Assembly (NCBI RefSeq): GCF_030123365.1
Contig: NZ_CP126107.1
Location: 2,713,501 to 2,777,500, forward strand
DNA from: Neobacillus sp. SuZ13
GTDB taxonomy: Bacteria; Bacillota; Bacilli; Bacillales; Cytobacillaceae
Length of the DNA: 64,000 nt
Direction: 5' to 3'
Below, one piece after another: positions 51,147-60,656 of this stretch. Numbering within the stretch: position 1 is the first letter of the stretch; every line of letters begins with the position of its first letter. A model generated the notes under the pieces. The model saw nothing but the letters and a program-made list of their open reading frames with translations, was not told the DNA's origin and made no database searches. Both the position numbers and the translations under genes were made by a program.

Positions 51147-51493
51147 TTTTTCTCCTCCTAGTTCACAGATGTTAACTATAAATCGAAATAAGTTAACATT
51201 ACTCTCATTTTTCATCATAACATATCGACTTTGAACAATTGGTAACTTTTTTTGATTTACTAATAAGGCAACAATTTCCAAGAGGAACTAATACAAGAGC
51301 AATTAACCAAGTTAATTTTCAAGTACAAGGAGGAAATTTTTCCTTTTAAAGCAGTTCAAAAAGAGTGAAAGAGATGGTGGCAATGGGGAAGAATGGCAGG
51401 GATAATATGTCTATATTTGTTGTTAATTGTTGAATAACCTCATATAATATATTTTTAATATATTAATATAATTTATCATAATCGAGGTCAACT

Positions 51494-52675
51494 ATGGACA
51501 ATATAGTCATTACAGGTTACGGAGTTAAAGCTCCTGGTATAAGTAATATAGATCAATTTAAAGACGTTCTAGAACAGGGGATCTGTACCCAGGAAATTCT
51601 CCATGGCCGTGGCAATAACGGCTCTAATATAGTATGTGGAGTTGTTAATGAAGATCTGGATATAATCTCTGGTCAAAATTATAAAAGGTACCCACGTGCA
51701 GCACAATTGGGCATTGCAGCTGCTGACGAGGCTTATAAGATGGCCAACTTACCAAATGATGATTTTGCACGTGTTGCTGTCATAATGGGTACATCCGGTG
51801 GAGGAATTTTAGAAGTTGAAAAGTTCTCTAACCATGGTAATAACCTTAAAAAAGTACCTATTCAATATGTTCCGATCGGAGATCCGCATACAATATCTTC
51901 TGGGATCACTAAGCATCTTGGAATAAATGGACAGGCTTATACCATCTCTACTGGCTGTACGGCAAGCTTAGATGCGATCCTTATGGGCAAATTATTCTTA
52001 GAAGCTGGACACGCAGATATATGTATCGTTGGCGGCTCAGATGCTCTTTTAGGGGATTGGATTACCTATGGATTTTTAAAGACGGGTGCGATTGCCGAAA
52101 ATACGGAGATAGAGGAAACCGGGGTACCCTTTTCCACATCTCATAAGGGGTTTGTTAAATCAGAGGGTTCTGCCGTTGTGATTATGGAACGGAAGAAAGA
52201 TGCAGAATCAAGAGGCGCTAAAGTTTTTGGGCATGTCAACAGTGGTGCTTCTAACAATGAAGCTCTGTCAATATTAAAGTCCGACACAACAGGGACTCGA
52301 ATGACAGCTGCCTTAAAAAGTGCCATAGGGGATTGTGTTCCTACCTATGTCAACAGCCAAGGGTTGGGGTTAAAACAGAATGATATGATAGAGTATATTA
52401 CTCATACTAATCTATTTGGATCCACTGTCCCGATTACTTCCATAAAGGGGATGACCGGCCATACCTTTGGCTCAATGGGGGCGATCCAAGTTGTCTCTTC
52501 GTTAATAAGTATGGAATATGGATTTATTCCACCAACCATTAAAACAAGTGGAGATGGATTTAATGACTTGCCCATTGTCTTCGAGACGAAGTATCAAAAT
52601 GTCGATAGTGTGGCAATAACAAACCATGGGGTTAGCGGAAATAATACTTGTTTATTAATTACAAAAGAAAATTGA
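51494..52675 (+). CDS. Beta-ketoacyl synthase homologue lacking one active-site His
   Basis: The 393-residue protein has the thiolase fold of KAS II: Cys155 in STGCTASLDAI and His323 in KGMTGHTFGSMG are present, but the first catalytic His is replaced, the segment reading VNSQGLGLKQND with Gln289 where other KAS enzymes have HGTGT. Decarboxylation of malonyl-ACP should be impaired, as in chain-length factors or in synthases that use other acyl donors. GAGGTC precedes the ATG. The next gene, a GGDEF-EAL protein, starts 10 bases after the stop, so they are cotranscribed. Confidence 0.85.
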   Translation: MDNIVITGYGVKAPGISNIDQFKDVLEQGICTQEILHGRGNNGSNIVCGVVNEDLDIISGQNYKRYPRAAQLGIAAADEAYKMANLPNDDFARVAVIMGTSGGGILEVEKFSNHGNNLKKVPIQYVPIGDPHTISSGITKHLGINGQAYTISTGCTASLDAILMGKLFLEAGHADICIVGGSDALLGDWITYGFLKTGAIAENTEIEETGVPFSTSHKGFVKSEGSAVVIMERKKDAESRGAKVFGHVNSGASNNEALSILKSDTTGTRMTAALKSAIGDCVPTYVNSQGLGLKQNDMIEYITHTNLFGSTVPITSIKGMTGHTFGSMGAIQVVSSLISMEYGFIPPTIKTSGDGFNDLPIVFETKYQNVDSVAITNHGVSGNNTCLLITKEN

Positions 52676-52685
52676 GGAAGAAGCA

Positions 52686-55115
52686 ATGATTTATCTATTA
52701 ATGATTACCTTTGCATTATTTCCATTAGCAGCCGGAATTACAACGATCTATATTTTGGAGAAAACAAAGTTATCAATGCTTTTATTTCTCTTTTTTATTT
52801 TTACCTCGTTTTGGCAAATGGACGTTTCGTTTTTATATGCTCGTGATTTTTTTTCAAATAGTGTGATCGAGTTTTTATTTCAGTTATTTCGTTTTGGCTC
52901 GATAATGTTGGGTCCTACTTTATTTTCCGTAATATATATGGCGACAAACCAAACACAAATGATTGAATCTAGAATAGTAAAATATGCAGTGAACAAATAT
53001 ACTGTCGTCACTCTTTATATATGGTCAGCTTTTGTTTACTTGATTGGATGGAGTCACAAAGGCATCCAAAGCTTTGAGTTAGTAAGTCAACAGGGATTAA
53101 TAAAGGTAAGTTTCTTATACCCAGTCTATGGAGATTGGTCATGGATCTTTAACTTTAATTTATTATTATTTATTATTATCACATTATTATCCCTTGCACT
53201 ATGTAAACACCTAAAGGATTCTGAAACCAAAACGTTTGTCCTTTACTTTATTATTGTTGCATCAGTAGGCTATTGCATTGGAATCTTAAACATGATTAAA
53301 AGCTATCTGCTACTACCAAGCAGTATCGCTGTTTTATTTTTATCGATTGGGATCCTCATCCCAGTGATTAGAATGCACCAAAAGATTATAACTAAGATGA
53401 ATAATGCACTACTTGATCAAAAAGAATTTCTTCATAAAATCATCGATATGAATCCCAGTTATATCTATGCCAAAAGTCAGGATGGAAAATATACATTAAC
53501 AAATCGAGCTTATGGTTTACTCTTTGGGGTGAATTCCGAAGTACTAATCGGGAATTTTGAACTGGATTATAATCCTGATGAGGATAGGGCCAAACAGAAT
53601 ATAAGTATAGATCATCAGGTATTATCGACTTTAGAAGAAAAGCATATCCCAGAAAATGAAATCATTGATTCACAAGGAAATAAAAGATGGATACAAACTG
53701 TAAAGCTACCCATCATTTCATCTGGTGATAAGCAGGTTCTTAGTGTATCAACTGATATTACACAACGGAAAATCAATGAAAAAAAGAGAGAATGGGAAGC
53801 TCTTCATGATCCTCTCACTGGATTACCTAATCGGCGGGCATTTAATCAGGATTTAATCGAACGAATGAAATTAGCAAAACTCAATAAAGAAAGTATAGCG
53901 GTCATTTTTTTAGATTTAGATCGTTTTAAAATTATTAATGACACTCTCAATCATGAAAATGGAGATTTTCTATTAAAGAAAGTAGCTGAACGTTTAAGTA
54001 AAGCAGATGATAAAAGGGTGACCAATTTTTCAGTTTATAGACTTGGCGGTGACGAGTTTACCTTTATTTTATCTAGTGTGACTAAAGATGAAACAACCAT
54101 CTTTGTAAAAAGATTGTTAAATATATTTAAAAAATCTTTTACCCTAAAAGACCATGAACTATTTGTCACTTCCAGTTTGGGAATCAGTATGTATCCAACG
54201 GATGGTGAACACCCAGATTTTTTAATTAAAAATGCGGATATTGCGATGTATTCTTCCAAGGAATCCGGAAGAAATTCATATTCCTTCTTTACGCAAGAGA
54301 TGAATGATGATTATCAGAAAAAAATGGTATTAGAAAAAGCTTTGCGAAAAGCATTACATTCCAATGAACTTAAAATTGTTTATCAACCTAAAATGAATAT
54401 TGAAACGAACAACATCATTGGGATGGAAGCATTATTAAGATGGGAGAGTTCCGATTTAGGAATGATTTCACCGGCTGAATTTATTCCTTTAGCAGAGGAA
54501 ACCGGAATCATATTACCGCTAGGTGAATGGATTCTTAAAAACGCATGTCTTCAAAATAAGAGATGGCAGGATAGGGGGTACACTCCTATACCAGTATCCG
54601 TTAATATCTCACTGCGGCAATTTTATGACGGAAACTTTGTAGAATCTGTTATGGATATCTTAAAAGAAACAAATCTAGACGCTCAATATCTAGATTTAGA
54701 AATAACAGAGAGTATTTCGAGTACAAACATCAACTCTGTGATTTCCACACTGAATGGGTTAAAGGCAATGGGGATTTCGATTTCCATAGATGACTTTGGA
54801 ACAGGATATTCCTCATTAAGTTATCTGAAAAAGTTTCCAATAAATAATCTTAAAATTGACCGTTCCTTTGTAAGAGATATTACAAGTAATTCTGAAAATC
54901 GTGCCATTGTAAAAACCATTATTTCAATGGCCAATAATTTAAATCTTGATGTGATTGCAGAAGGAGTTGAGACTGAAGAGGAGTTAAAATTCCTAAAATC
55001 AAATGGCTGTATGGTTGTTCAGGGATACCTATTCAGTCCTCCATTATCGGATGAAGAATTTGAAAGAACCTTCTTAAAGCAACACAATGAACCTGCAACA
55101 ACATTAGACAAATAA
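52686..55115 (+). CDS. Seven-helix membrane PAS-GGDEF-EAL protein
   Basis: The 809-residue protein has seven N-terminal membrane helices (about 1-230), a PAS sensor (about 250-355), a GGDEF domain with intact GGDEF (LGGDEFTF, about 453) and an EAL domain with EAL motif EALLRW (about 581) and DDFGTGYSSL. It should make and break cyclic di-GMP; both catalytic motifs look intact. The unusual partner is the ketoacyl synthase-like gene 10 bases upstream. Confidence 0.9.
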   Translation: MIYLLMITFALFPLAAGITTIYILEKTKLSMLLFLFFIFTSFWQMDVSFLYARDFFSNSVIEFLFQLFRFGSIMLGPTLFSVIYMATNQTQMIESRIVKYAVNKYTVVTLYIWSAFVYLIGWSHKGIQSFELVSQQGLIKVSFLYPVYGDWSWIFNFNLLLFIIITLLSLALCKHLKDSETKTFVLYFIIVASVGYCIGILNMIKSYLLLPSSIAVLFLSIGILIPVIRMHQKIITKMNNALLDQKEFLHKIIDMNPSYIYAKSQDGKYTLTNRAYGLLFGVNSEVLIGNFELDYNPDEDRAKQNISIDHQVLSTLEEKHIPENEIIDSQGNKRWIQTVKLPIISSGDKQVLSVSTDITQRKINEKKREWEALHDPLTGLPNRRAFNQDLIERMKLAKLNKESIAVIFLDLDRFKIINDTLNHENGDFLLKKVAERLSKADDKRVTNFSVYRLGGDEFTFILSSVTKDETTIFVKRLLNIFKKSFTLKDHELFVTSSLGISMYPTDGEHPDFLIKNADIAMYSSKESGRNSYSFFTQEMNDDYQKKMVLEKALRKALHSNELKIVYQPKMNIETNNIIGMEALLRWESSDLGMISPAEFIPLAEETGIILPLGEWILKNACLQNKRWQDRGYTPIPVSVNISLRQFYDGNFVESVMDILKETNLDAQYLDLEITESISSTNINSVISTLNGLKAMGISISIDDFGTGYSSLSYLKKFPINNLKIDRSFVRDITSNSENRAIVKTIISMANNLNLDVIAEGVETEEELKFLKSNGCMVVQGYLFSPPLSDEEFERTFLKQHNEPATTLDK

Positions 55116-55290
55116 GAAAGGGCGGACAGGATGGTAAACTGTTCGCCTTTTCCATTTTCTAAAATGCTGGATATGAAAATCCAGGCATTGTTGGGCTTGT
55201 CTAAATTAACTTAATAATAAATGACGAAGATCCTTAGGGGTAACTGAGGGTGATTTTAATGTTCTTCTGATTCAGCCTTTTAATTTTTAC

Positions 55291-55376
55291 TTCTATAAAT
55301 AATATTAATAACGCTGCAATTTTTTCATTCATTTCGATCGTGAATTCAACTTCCATTTCCATCAAGTCGGTTCCAT
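55291..55376 (-). pseudogene. Decayed acyl carrier protein fragment
   Basis: On the minus strand a frame reads MEMEVEFTIEMNEKIAAL, which aligns with [20 protein letters not shown] of the ACP at 44144, after which the match ends. No start, Ser site or C-terminus remains. It is a tail fragment of an ACP-like gene or a duplicate of that one. Confidence 0.55.
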
Positions 55377-55392
55377 TTCTCCTCCTTGACCA

Positions 55393-55857
55393 CTAACATT
55401 GACTAAGTTTCACCATCGAAAATGATGCGGCATTTATGTTGTTGTTCCCTAAAATTGGTAGTAGTGTATCTGTAGCAGTTCCTATATTTCTTAGCTCAAT
55501 TGTGGAATTTTTGCGAATACGGATAATTGCTTGTCCTATAAGCATGAGCGTTGCATTATTTACTTGTCTTGTAATGCCAAAGTTGGTTAAATTTCCAGGA
55601 ACCAAAGAATGATTCAAGAAAATACCATATGTCGAAGTTGAGGCAGGACCATCAATGAGTAACGTATATTCAATTTTATAGTCGCCTGTTTTCAAGATGG
55701 TTATAGTACTCCTATTCTGGGAAAAGCAAATATTTTTCAATGAGCCGTGTTGATTAAATCGTATATTTTCATTGGGTCTTACTAAGATTGGTTCGGTTCC
55801 TACAAGTGTAACATAACCATATGCCACAGAAGATTTCTTCCTATTTCGATCAGACAA
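55393..55857 (-). CDS. BclA-like C-terminal domain protein
   Basis: The 154-residue protein resembles the beta-sandwich (TNF-like) C-terminal domain of exosporium glycoproteins such as BclA: IRFNQHGSLKNICFSQNRST, KTGDYKIEYTLLIDG and STIELRNIGTATDTLLP. The collagen-like Gly-X-Y part and the N-terminal targeting segment are missing. Relatives form trimers on the spore surface. TTG 55857 is used, with AAAAGGTGGTG upstream. It is a single gene; sporulation control is likely but no sigma-K/E box was confidently seen. Confidence 0.65.
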   Translation of the reverse strand: MSDRNRKKSSVAYGYVTLVGTEPILVRPNENIRFNQHGSLKNICFSQNRSTITILKTGDYKIEYTLLIDGPASTSTYGIFLNHSLVPGNLTNFGITRQVNNATLMLIGQAIIRIRKNSTIELRNIGTATDTLLPILGNNNINAASFSMVKLSQC

Positions 55858-56122
55858 TTTTATTTCACCACCTTTTCAATCTGCTATTATATGATATTTG
55901 AGATTGAAGAAAATGATTGTACGAATATTTCTTATAACATTTGTGTTGGTCATATCATTCCATCATGCAGCTATATATTTTGCTAGATTGTAAGGTGGGT
56001 TAAGTTTCTGTTTTTATTATGATGGAAATGTAGTATATTTAAAAAATCAAACCTATAAAGCAGTCAAGCCCTTCTAAAAATTTAATTAGGTGGGTGGCGA
56101 AAAAACGGAATTAGAGTAGATA

Positions 56123-56159
56123 AAATCCAACTCTTTTAAGGGAAGAGTTGGATTTTTTT
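56123..56159 (+). terminator. Terminator-like hairpin in front of the EamA gene
   Basis: A perfect 13-bp stem AAATCCAACTCTT/AAGAGTTGGATTT (56123-56135 with 56143-56155) with a T-run lies 33 bases before the EamA start. As the nearest upstream gene is on the other strand, it could be a leader attenuator. The rest of the 330-base gap shows nothing clear. Confidence 0.65.
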
Positions 56160-56191
56160 GGGGATGTAAACAAACAGGGGAGAAATGATAG

Positions 56192-57115
56192 ATGAAAATG
56201 TCAAAATTAATGGCAAATATATTGCTATTGATCACTTCAGTCTTTTGGGGTTCAGGGTTCGTGGTAACAAAAATAGCATTGGACGTAAATGTGTCTGCTG
56301 GTTTTATAAATTTTGTTAGAGGTTTTCTCTTTGTTGTTTGCGTGCTACTGGTTTTTCATAAAAAAATATTTAAAATGACCTTCAGGGATTTTAAAGTAGG
56401 GGTAATTGCCGGACTCCTAAATTTTGGCGGATTTATTACACAAACGATTGGTGTAATGTATACCACACCATCGAATAATGCTTTTATTTCTGCATCGTAT
56501 GTGGTGATTATTCCTTTTATTGCTTGGATTTTTTATGGGAAAAAGTTTCAAGGAAAAAGTTTGATTGCCATCTCTGCTTGTATATTGGGAATGGCTATTA
56601 TCTCAGGAATAACGAATGAAGAGATAAACATGAATATTGGAGACGTATACACTCTTTTCTGTGCGTTTTTTTACGCAGGTTCTATTGTCTACCTTGGGTA
56701 TAGCACTAGAACAACCGATTTTAGTATTGTTGCGTTTTTACTTGCTGCTGTACAAGCAATAGGTGGATTGTTGTTTTTCCTCTTAGTAGAGAAAGGGCAG
56801 TTATCGAACATTAATTGGTCTGTTGCCATCGTTCCATTGTTATACATGGGAGTCGTATGTTCGTTTGTGGGTCAAACAGTACAGGTTTTAGCTCAAAAAC
56901 ATACATCAGCAACATCCGCTGGACTTATCATGATGCTTGAATCTGTTTTTGGAAGCATTTTTTCTATTACTTTTGGTTTTGAACCATTTACCATGAAGTT
57001 AGTATTGGGAGGAACGATCATTTTGCTTTCAATTATTCTTATGGAACTCGAATTTAAACAGTTCTTATTCAAGAACAAGGAAACCGGTAAGAATAAGCTA
57101 TATTCAGGGAGGTAA
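56192..57115 (+). CDS. EamA/DMT family transporter
   Basis: The 307-residue protein has ten membrane helices in two EamA repeats, the first with SVFWGSGFVVTKIALD, the second ending in MMLESVFGSIFSITFG. DMT exporters move amino acids or metabolites. A hairpin attenuator candidate sits upstream. The next gene (RCC1 repeats) begins four bases after the stop, with GGGAGGT lying inside this gene's end. Confidence 0.88.
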   Translation: MKMSKLMANILLLITSVFWGSGFVVTKIALDVNVSAGFINFVRGFLFVVCVLLVFHKKIFKMTFRDFKVGVIAGLLNFGGFITQTIGVMYTTPSNNAFISASYVVIIPFIAWIFYGKKFQGKSLIAISACILGMAIISGITNEEINMNIGDVYTLFCAFFYAGSIVYLGYSTRTTDFSIVAFLLAAVQAIGGLLFFLLVEKGQLSNINWSVAIVPLLYMGVVCSFVGQTVQVLAQKHTSATSAGLIMMLESVFGSIFSITFGFEPFTMKLVLGGTIILLSIILMELEFKQFLFKNKETGKNKLYSGR

Positions 57116-57118
57116 AAC

Positions 57119-58015
57119 ATGGATTACATTTCACCGAAAGAAGCGGTGTTAAAGGTGAAACGGTGGCCTAAAGATACCATCGCTGCGGGTCGTCGTCATA
57201 CCGTTGGGCTTAAATCGGACGGTACGGTGACGGCTGTGGGTGATAATAAATATGGCCTATGTGATGTAAGCGGCTGGCGAGATATTGTGGCGGTCGCCGC
57301 CGGTAATGTTCATATGGCGACGAACACGGGTAATGCTCATACTATCGGTCTTAAATCTGACAATACGGTGGCGGCAGTAGGTTGGAATAAGCATGAGCAA
57401 TGCAATGTAAACGACTGGAACGATATCGTAGCAGTTGCGGCGGGTTGGTGTCGTACCATTGGGCTTAAATCCGATGGCTCGGTAGTAGCAATGGGTCGAA
57501 ATAATGAAGGGGAATGCAATGTAAGCGGCTGGAATGAAATTGTGGCGGTCGCGGCGGGTGACTGGCATACGATCGGTCTTAAATTGGACGGCACAGTGAA
57601 AGCTGTGGGTAATAATCGGTATCGCCAATGTGATGTAAGCGACTGGAGCGATTTTGTGGCGGTCGCGGCAGGTTATCTTCATACAATCGGTCTTAAATCG
57701 GATGGTACGATGTCGGCTGTCGGTTTGAATAAACATGACCAATGCAATGTAAGCAACTGGAGAGGTATTGTAGCGATAGCGGTGGGTAGTAAACATACAG
57801 TTGGACTTAAATTGGATGGAACGGTGGCGGCTGTGGGTTGGAATGAGTATGGCCAATGTAATGTAAGTGATTGGCGTGATATTGTGGCGATAGCGGCGGG
57901 GTGTGCCCATACCGTCGGACTTAAATCGGATGGAACGGTGGTAGCAGTGGGTAATAATGAATATGGCCAATGCGATGTAAGCGGCTGGAACGGCATCCAA
58001 CTGCCCGTCAATTAG
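57119..58015 (+). CDS. RCC1-repeat protein (seven tandem units)
   Basis: The 298-residue protein is made of seven copies of a 38-residue unit HTIGLKSDGTVxAVGxN, then QCDVSxWxDIVAVAAG, the RCC1/BLIP-II type of seven-bladed beta-propeller. The first unit has an eight-residue insert. The unit is about 114 bases and the copies are near identical, so internal recombination is likely. No signal peptide is present. The gene is four bases after the EamA gene and cotranscribed. Partner unknown. Confidence 0.88.
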   Translation: MDYISPKEAVLKVKRWPKDTIAAGRRHTVGLKSDGTVTAVGDNKYGLCDVSGWRDIVAVAAGNVHMATNTGNAHTIGLKSDNTVAAVGWNKHEQCNVNDWNDIVAVAAGWCRTIGLKSDGSVVAMGRNNEGECNVSGWNEIVAVAAGDWHTIGLKLDGTVKAVGNNRYRQCDVSDWSDFVAVAAGYLHTIGLKSDGTMSAVGLNKHDQCNVSNWRGIVAIAVGSKHTVGLKLDGTVAAVGWNEYGQCNVSDWRDIVAIAAGCAHTVGLKSDGTVVAVGNNEYGQCDVSGWNGIQLPVN

Positions 58016-58187
58016 TTTTTAATAACAACAATCAAGAGAAGAACAGAACGAGTTAATGAGCATTGCTTCGTTTTGTTTAAATTTGAAGGATTTTTTTCCC
58101 CAATCCTTGAATCTAATAGGTAACTAGTTGGATTGAGACTATTGTGATACTTACAAATAAGAATCCATAAATCATAGGGGAATTTAA

Positions 58188-59207
58188 ATGCACTTAAGAA
58201 ACAAAACTTTGGAAGAATTAGAGGATCTGGAGGAAGAGTTAACCAGCCAAGAGGCGGAACAGGGGACTCCAAATTTCTTAATGAGAATCAATTTATACAA
58301 AGAAATGGTTCGCTGCCTTGATCTGCTAATTCGCAAGAAGAAGGAGGACTACCAAAGTTCTTTAGAATATGTGAAAAGAAAACTAATCTTTCAACTGATT
58401 GAATATGGGTCCTACTTAAAAATGGTGGATCAGAAGGATGATCATTTAGCGATAAAGTGCCTAAAAGATGCTCTGAAGTATGATCCTAATAATCCAATTG
58501 CAGCGTACCGACTTGGATTTTTGTCATACAAGTACAAAAGGTATTCAGAATCCCTAACATATTTCGAGATCTCTTTAGAAAATCACAAATATGATTCCAA
58601 TGGACAGTACAAATTAAATAGCCAGCAATTAGTTAATGCGTATTTAACAACTAGTGCTTTACATATTGCCAATCAAAGCTACGAACGGATGAATAAATTA
58701 CCTTCTACTGGGACTGTAGAGTTTCCCAATAATGAATTTTCATCACTGTTAAAAAATATATTAGATAATGAGCAGTTTTTGCAGCGCCATGCATTTAATA
58801 AGGTAAATCGTAAAGGGAGATTAACATGTTCGAAAATAGAATGTGAGAAAATGTTTAACTTCCCGCCACCTGACACCATTGTGTTATTTTTTAATGATCG
58901 TACCATTAACATAGCTTTTGAAGGAGAAGAAGCAGAGTTAAGTCCGGATCAAGGATACTTGCTGCGGCATTTCCTATTAAAAAGCTCGGAAGACCATCCA
59001 ACGACCAGAAACTCATTCTCGAATGTTGAAATTAGACCGAATACCTATACTCAAAATATTACCAGGTTAAAAAATAAACTAACCCAAAAAGGATTCCCTC
59101 CCATCATAGAGAACACAAGATACCGAAACGAGACAGCATACTACTATAATCATGCTTATCCATTTTATGTGATGTATAGGGTGGATGAGGAAATTGAATA
59201 TGTATGA
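58188..59207 (+). CDS. TPR-repeat protein with C-terminal winged-helix-like segment
   Basis: The 339-residue protein has a coiled-coil N-terminus (NKTLEELEDLEEELTSQEAE), TPR-like helices in the middle (about 85-135: LKYDPNNPIAAYRLGFLSYK) and a C-terminal segment AELSPDQGYLLRHFLLKSSE then TQNITRLKNKLTQKG that resembles a response-regulator-type winged helix. It may be a regulator with a protein-binding TPR. GGGGAATTTAA precedes the ATG weakly. Confidence 0.65.
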   Translation: MHLRNKTLEELEDLEEELTSQEAEQGTPNFLMRINLYKEMVRCLDLLIRKKKEDYQSSLEYVKRKLIFQLIEYGSYLKMVDQKDDHLAIKCLKDALKYDPNNPIAAYRLGFLSYKYKRYSESLTYFEISLENHKYDSNGQYKLNSQQLVNAYLTTSALHIANQSYERMNKLPSTGTVEFPNNEFSSLLKNILDNEQFLQRHAFNKVNRKGRLTCSKIECEKMFNFPPPDTIVLFFNDRTINIAFEGEEAELSPDQGYLLRHFLLKSSEDHPTTRNSFSNVEIRPNTYTQNITRLKNKLTQKGFPPIIENTRYRNETAYYYNHAYPFYVMYRVDEEIEYV

Positions 59208-59279
59208 AAGAGGGCGATGACAGGGGTGTCATCGTCCTTTTGCGATAATAAGACCATCAAGGAAAGAGGAGATGGTTTG

Positions 59280-60656
59280 ATGAAAAACTGGAATCAATTA
59301 TTCATTCGTCAAGGATTTATGATCGAGGAGGTTCGTCCGAATGTATTTCATTGTTTAGAAGAAACAGAGGATAATATGGCATTTTTATTAGAGAGGTTGG
59401 ATAATCTCTCCGTTTCATATACCTTAGAGAAAGGTATTTTAACCATGCATGGCCCTGCAATAGCTGAAGAAACATGGATAAATGGTGTCGACTATGAATA
59501 CCGAGGCCGGGGCGGGGATTTGTGGTTTCGTCCTGGATTGGATCATCCGAAGGTTAAAGAGCTTGATACCTATATCTCCGGTATTGTAAGGCAGCTTAAC
59601 CGGCTTGGCTTTTATACGAATATGAGCTGTGATGGACATGAAAGAAGAAATCCACGTCTTGGCTTCATTGATAATGTGGACGTGAAAATGGTCACTGAGA
59701 TCTTTTTAGCCGTGGGTGTTCCAAGAATTTCTCTGAGAAATAGGGGAGTAACGTTGAGCATCTCACGTCCAGCACTACTTGACATTGCCGAAAAGCTGTC
59801 TTATTTGCCAAAAGAATGGCTTGAACATGGTTCGGAATATATCAGAAAGCAATTATTCCTCATTCAATTGGAACAGCTTTTATCTATCCCGGGAGAGAGC
59901 GGGAATGAGGAAAATGTGCGACAATTTGTCATGAAGCAATTGAAGAATCTTGTAGACTTAATTACGGTTGACCATACTGGAAACATTCTGGCGCAAAAGA
60001 AATACGGAACCGGTCACGGCCCAACAATCCTTCTTAATGCCCATCTAGATACTGTTGAGCGAATAGAAAAAGGTAGGAAGATCGTGAAGGATGGATCAAA
60101 TTGGTCAAGTGACAAAGGTATTCTGGGTGCAGATGACCGGGCAGGAATTGCCGTGGTTTTGGAAGCAGCAAAACGTCTATACACCTCGGACTTCAATGGA
60201 AAAGTAAAATTCATCTTTACGGTGGAAGAGGAAATTGGCTTAATCGGAGCAAGAAGTGTAGATGAATATTTCTTGTGGGATGTAGATGCTGCAATTGTTG
60301 TCGACCGCCGTGGTTCGGGCGACATTGTCACATCCTGTGGTAGCTACCAGTTCTTCTGCCATGAGAATTACGGAAAATTCATTGAAGAAGCGGCCATACG
60401 AATCGGAATGGCAGGATGGAAAACCACAGCCGGTGGCAGCAGTGGTACACGAATTTGGGCGATGCAAGGAATCCAAAGTGTTAATCTCTCTGCCGGTTAC
60501 AGCCATGAACATACATCGTCTGTAACGTTGAATATTGACGCCTGTTATAACACGGCTGCCTTAATAGGCGAGGTCTTTAGTGACTATAGAAATCTCCAAA
60601 GAACCTTGCGTCAAATTGAAAGGAAGGAATTGAATGAAGGAAGTGAAGTTAGATGA
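59280..60656 (+). CDS. M20-type metallopeptidase with extra N-terminal domain
   Basis: The 458-residue protein has a C-terminal M20/M25/M40 zinc peptidase domain (about 195-445): LNAHLDTVERI, LGADDRAGIAV, FTVEEEIGLIGARS, VVDRRGSGDIV, and YSHEHTSSV, all zinc ligands being present. The first 190 residues are a separate domain without a named family (RGRGGDLWFRPGLDHPKVKE, YTNMSCDGHERRNP). It removes N-terminal amino acids or acts on a small peptide. ATG 59280 follows GAGGAGATGG. Its end overlaps the gamma-glutamylcyclotransferase start by four bases. Confidence 0.8.
   Translation: MKNWNQLFIRQGFMIEEVRPNVFHCLEETEDNMAFLLERLDNLSVSYTLEKGILTMHGPAIAEETWINGVDYEYRGRGGDLWFRPGLDHPKVKELDTYISGIVRQLNRLGFYTNMSCDGHERRNPRLGFIDNVDVKMVTEIFLAVGVPRISLRNRGVTLSISRPALLDIAEKLSYLPKEWLEHGSEYIRKQLFLIQLEQLLSIPGESGNEENVRQFVMKQLKNLVDLITVDHTGNILAQKKYGTGHGPTILLNAHLDTVERIEKGRKIVKDGSNWSSDKGILGADDRAGIAVVLEAAKRLYTSDFNGKVKFIFTVEEEIGLIGARSVDEYFLWDVDAAIVVDRRGSGDIVTSCGSYQFFCHENYGKFIEEAAIRIGMAGWKTTAGGSSGTRIWAMQGIQSVNLSAGYSHEHTSSVTLNIDACYNTAALIGEVFSDYRNLQRTLRQIERKELNEGSEVR

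Noticed and set aside
51282..51493. Coding frame around 51265-51368 ending in a charged helix
   Set aside because: It has no start codon after its upstream stop and no recognisable family; kept only as a possible gene tail.
57257..58000. A 247-codon open frame antisense to the RCC1 gene, and two shorter ones
   Set aside because: They arise because the 114-base unit is repeated and lacks stops in those frames; they have no ribosome binding site and their repeats mirror the RCC1 units.
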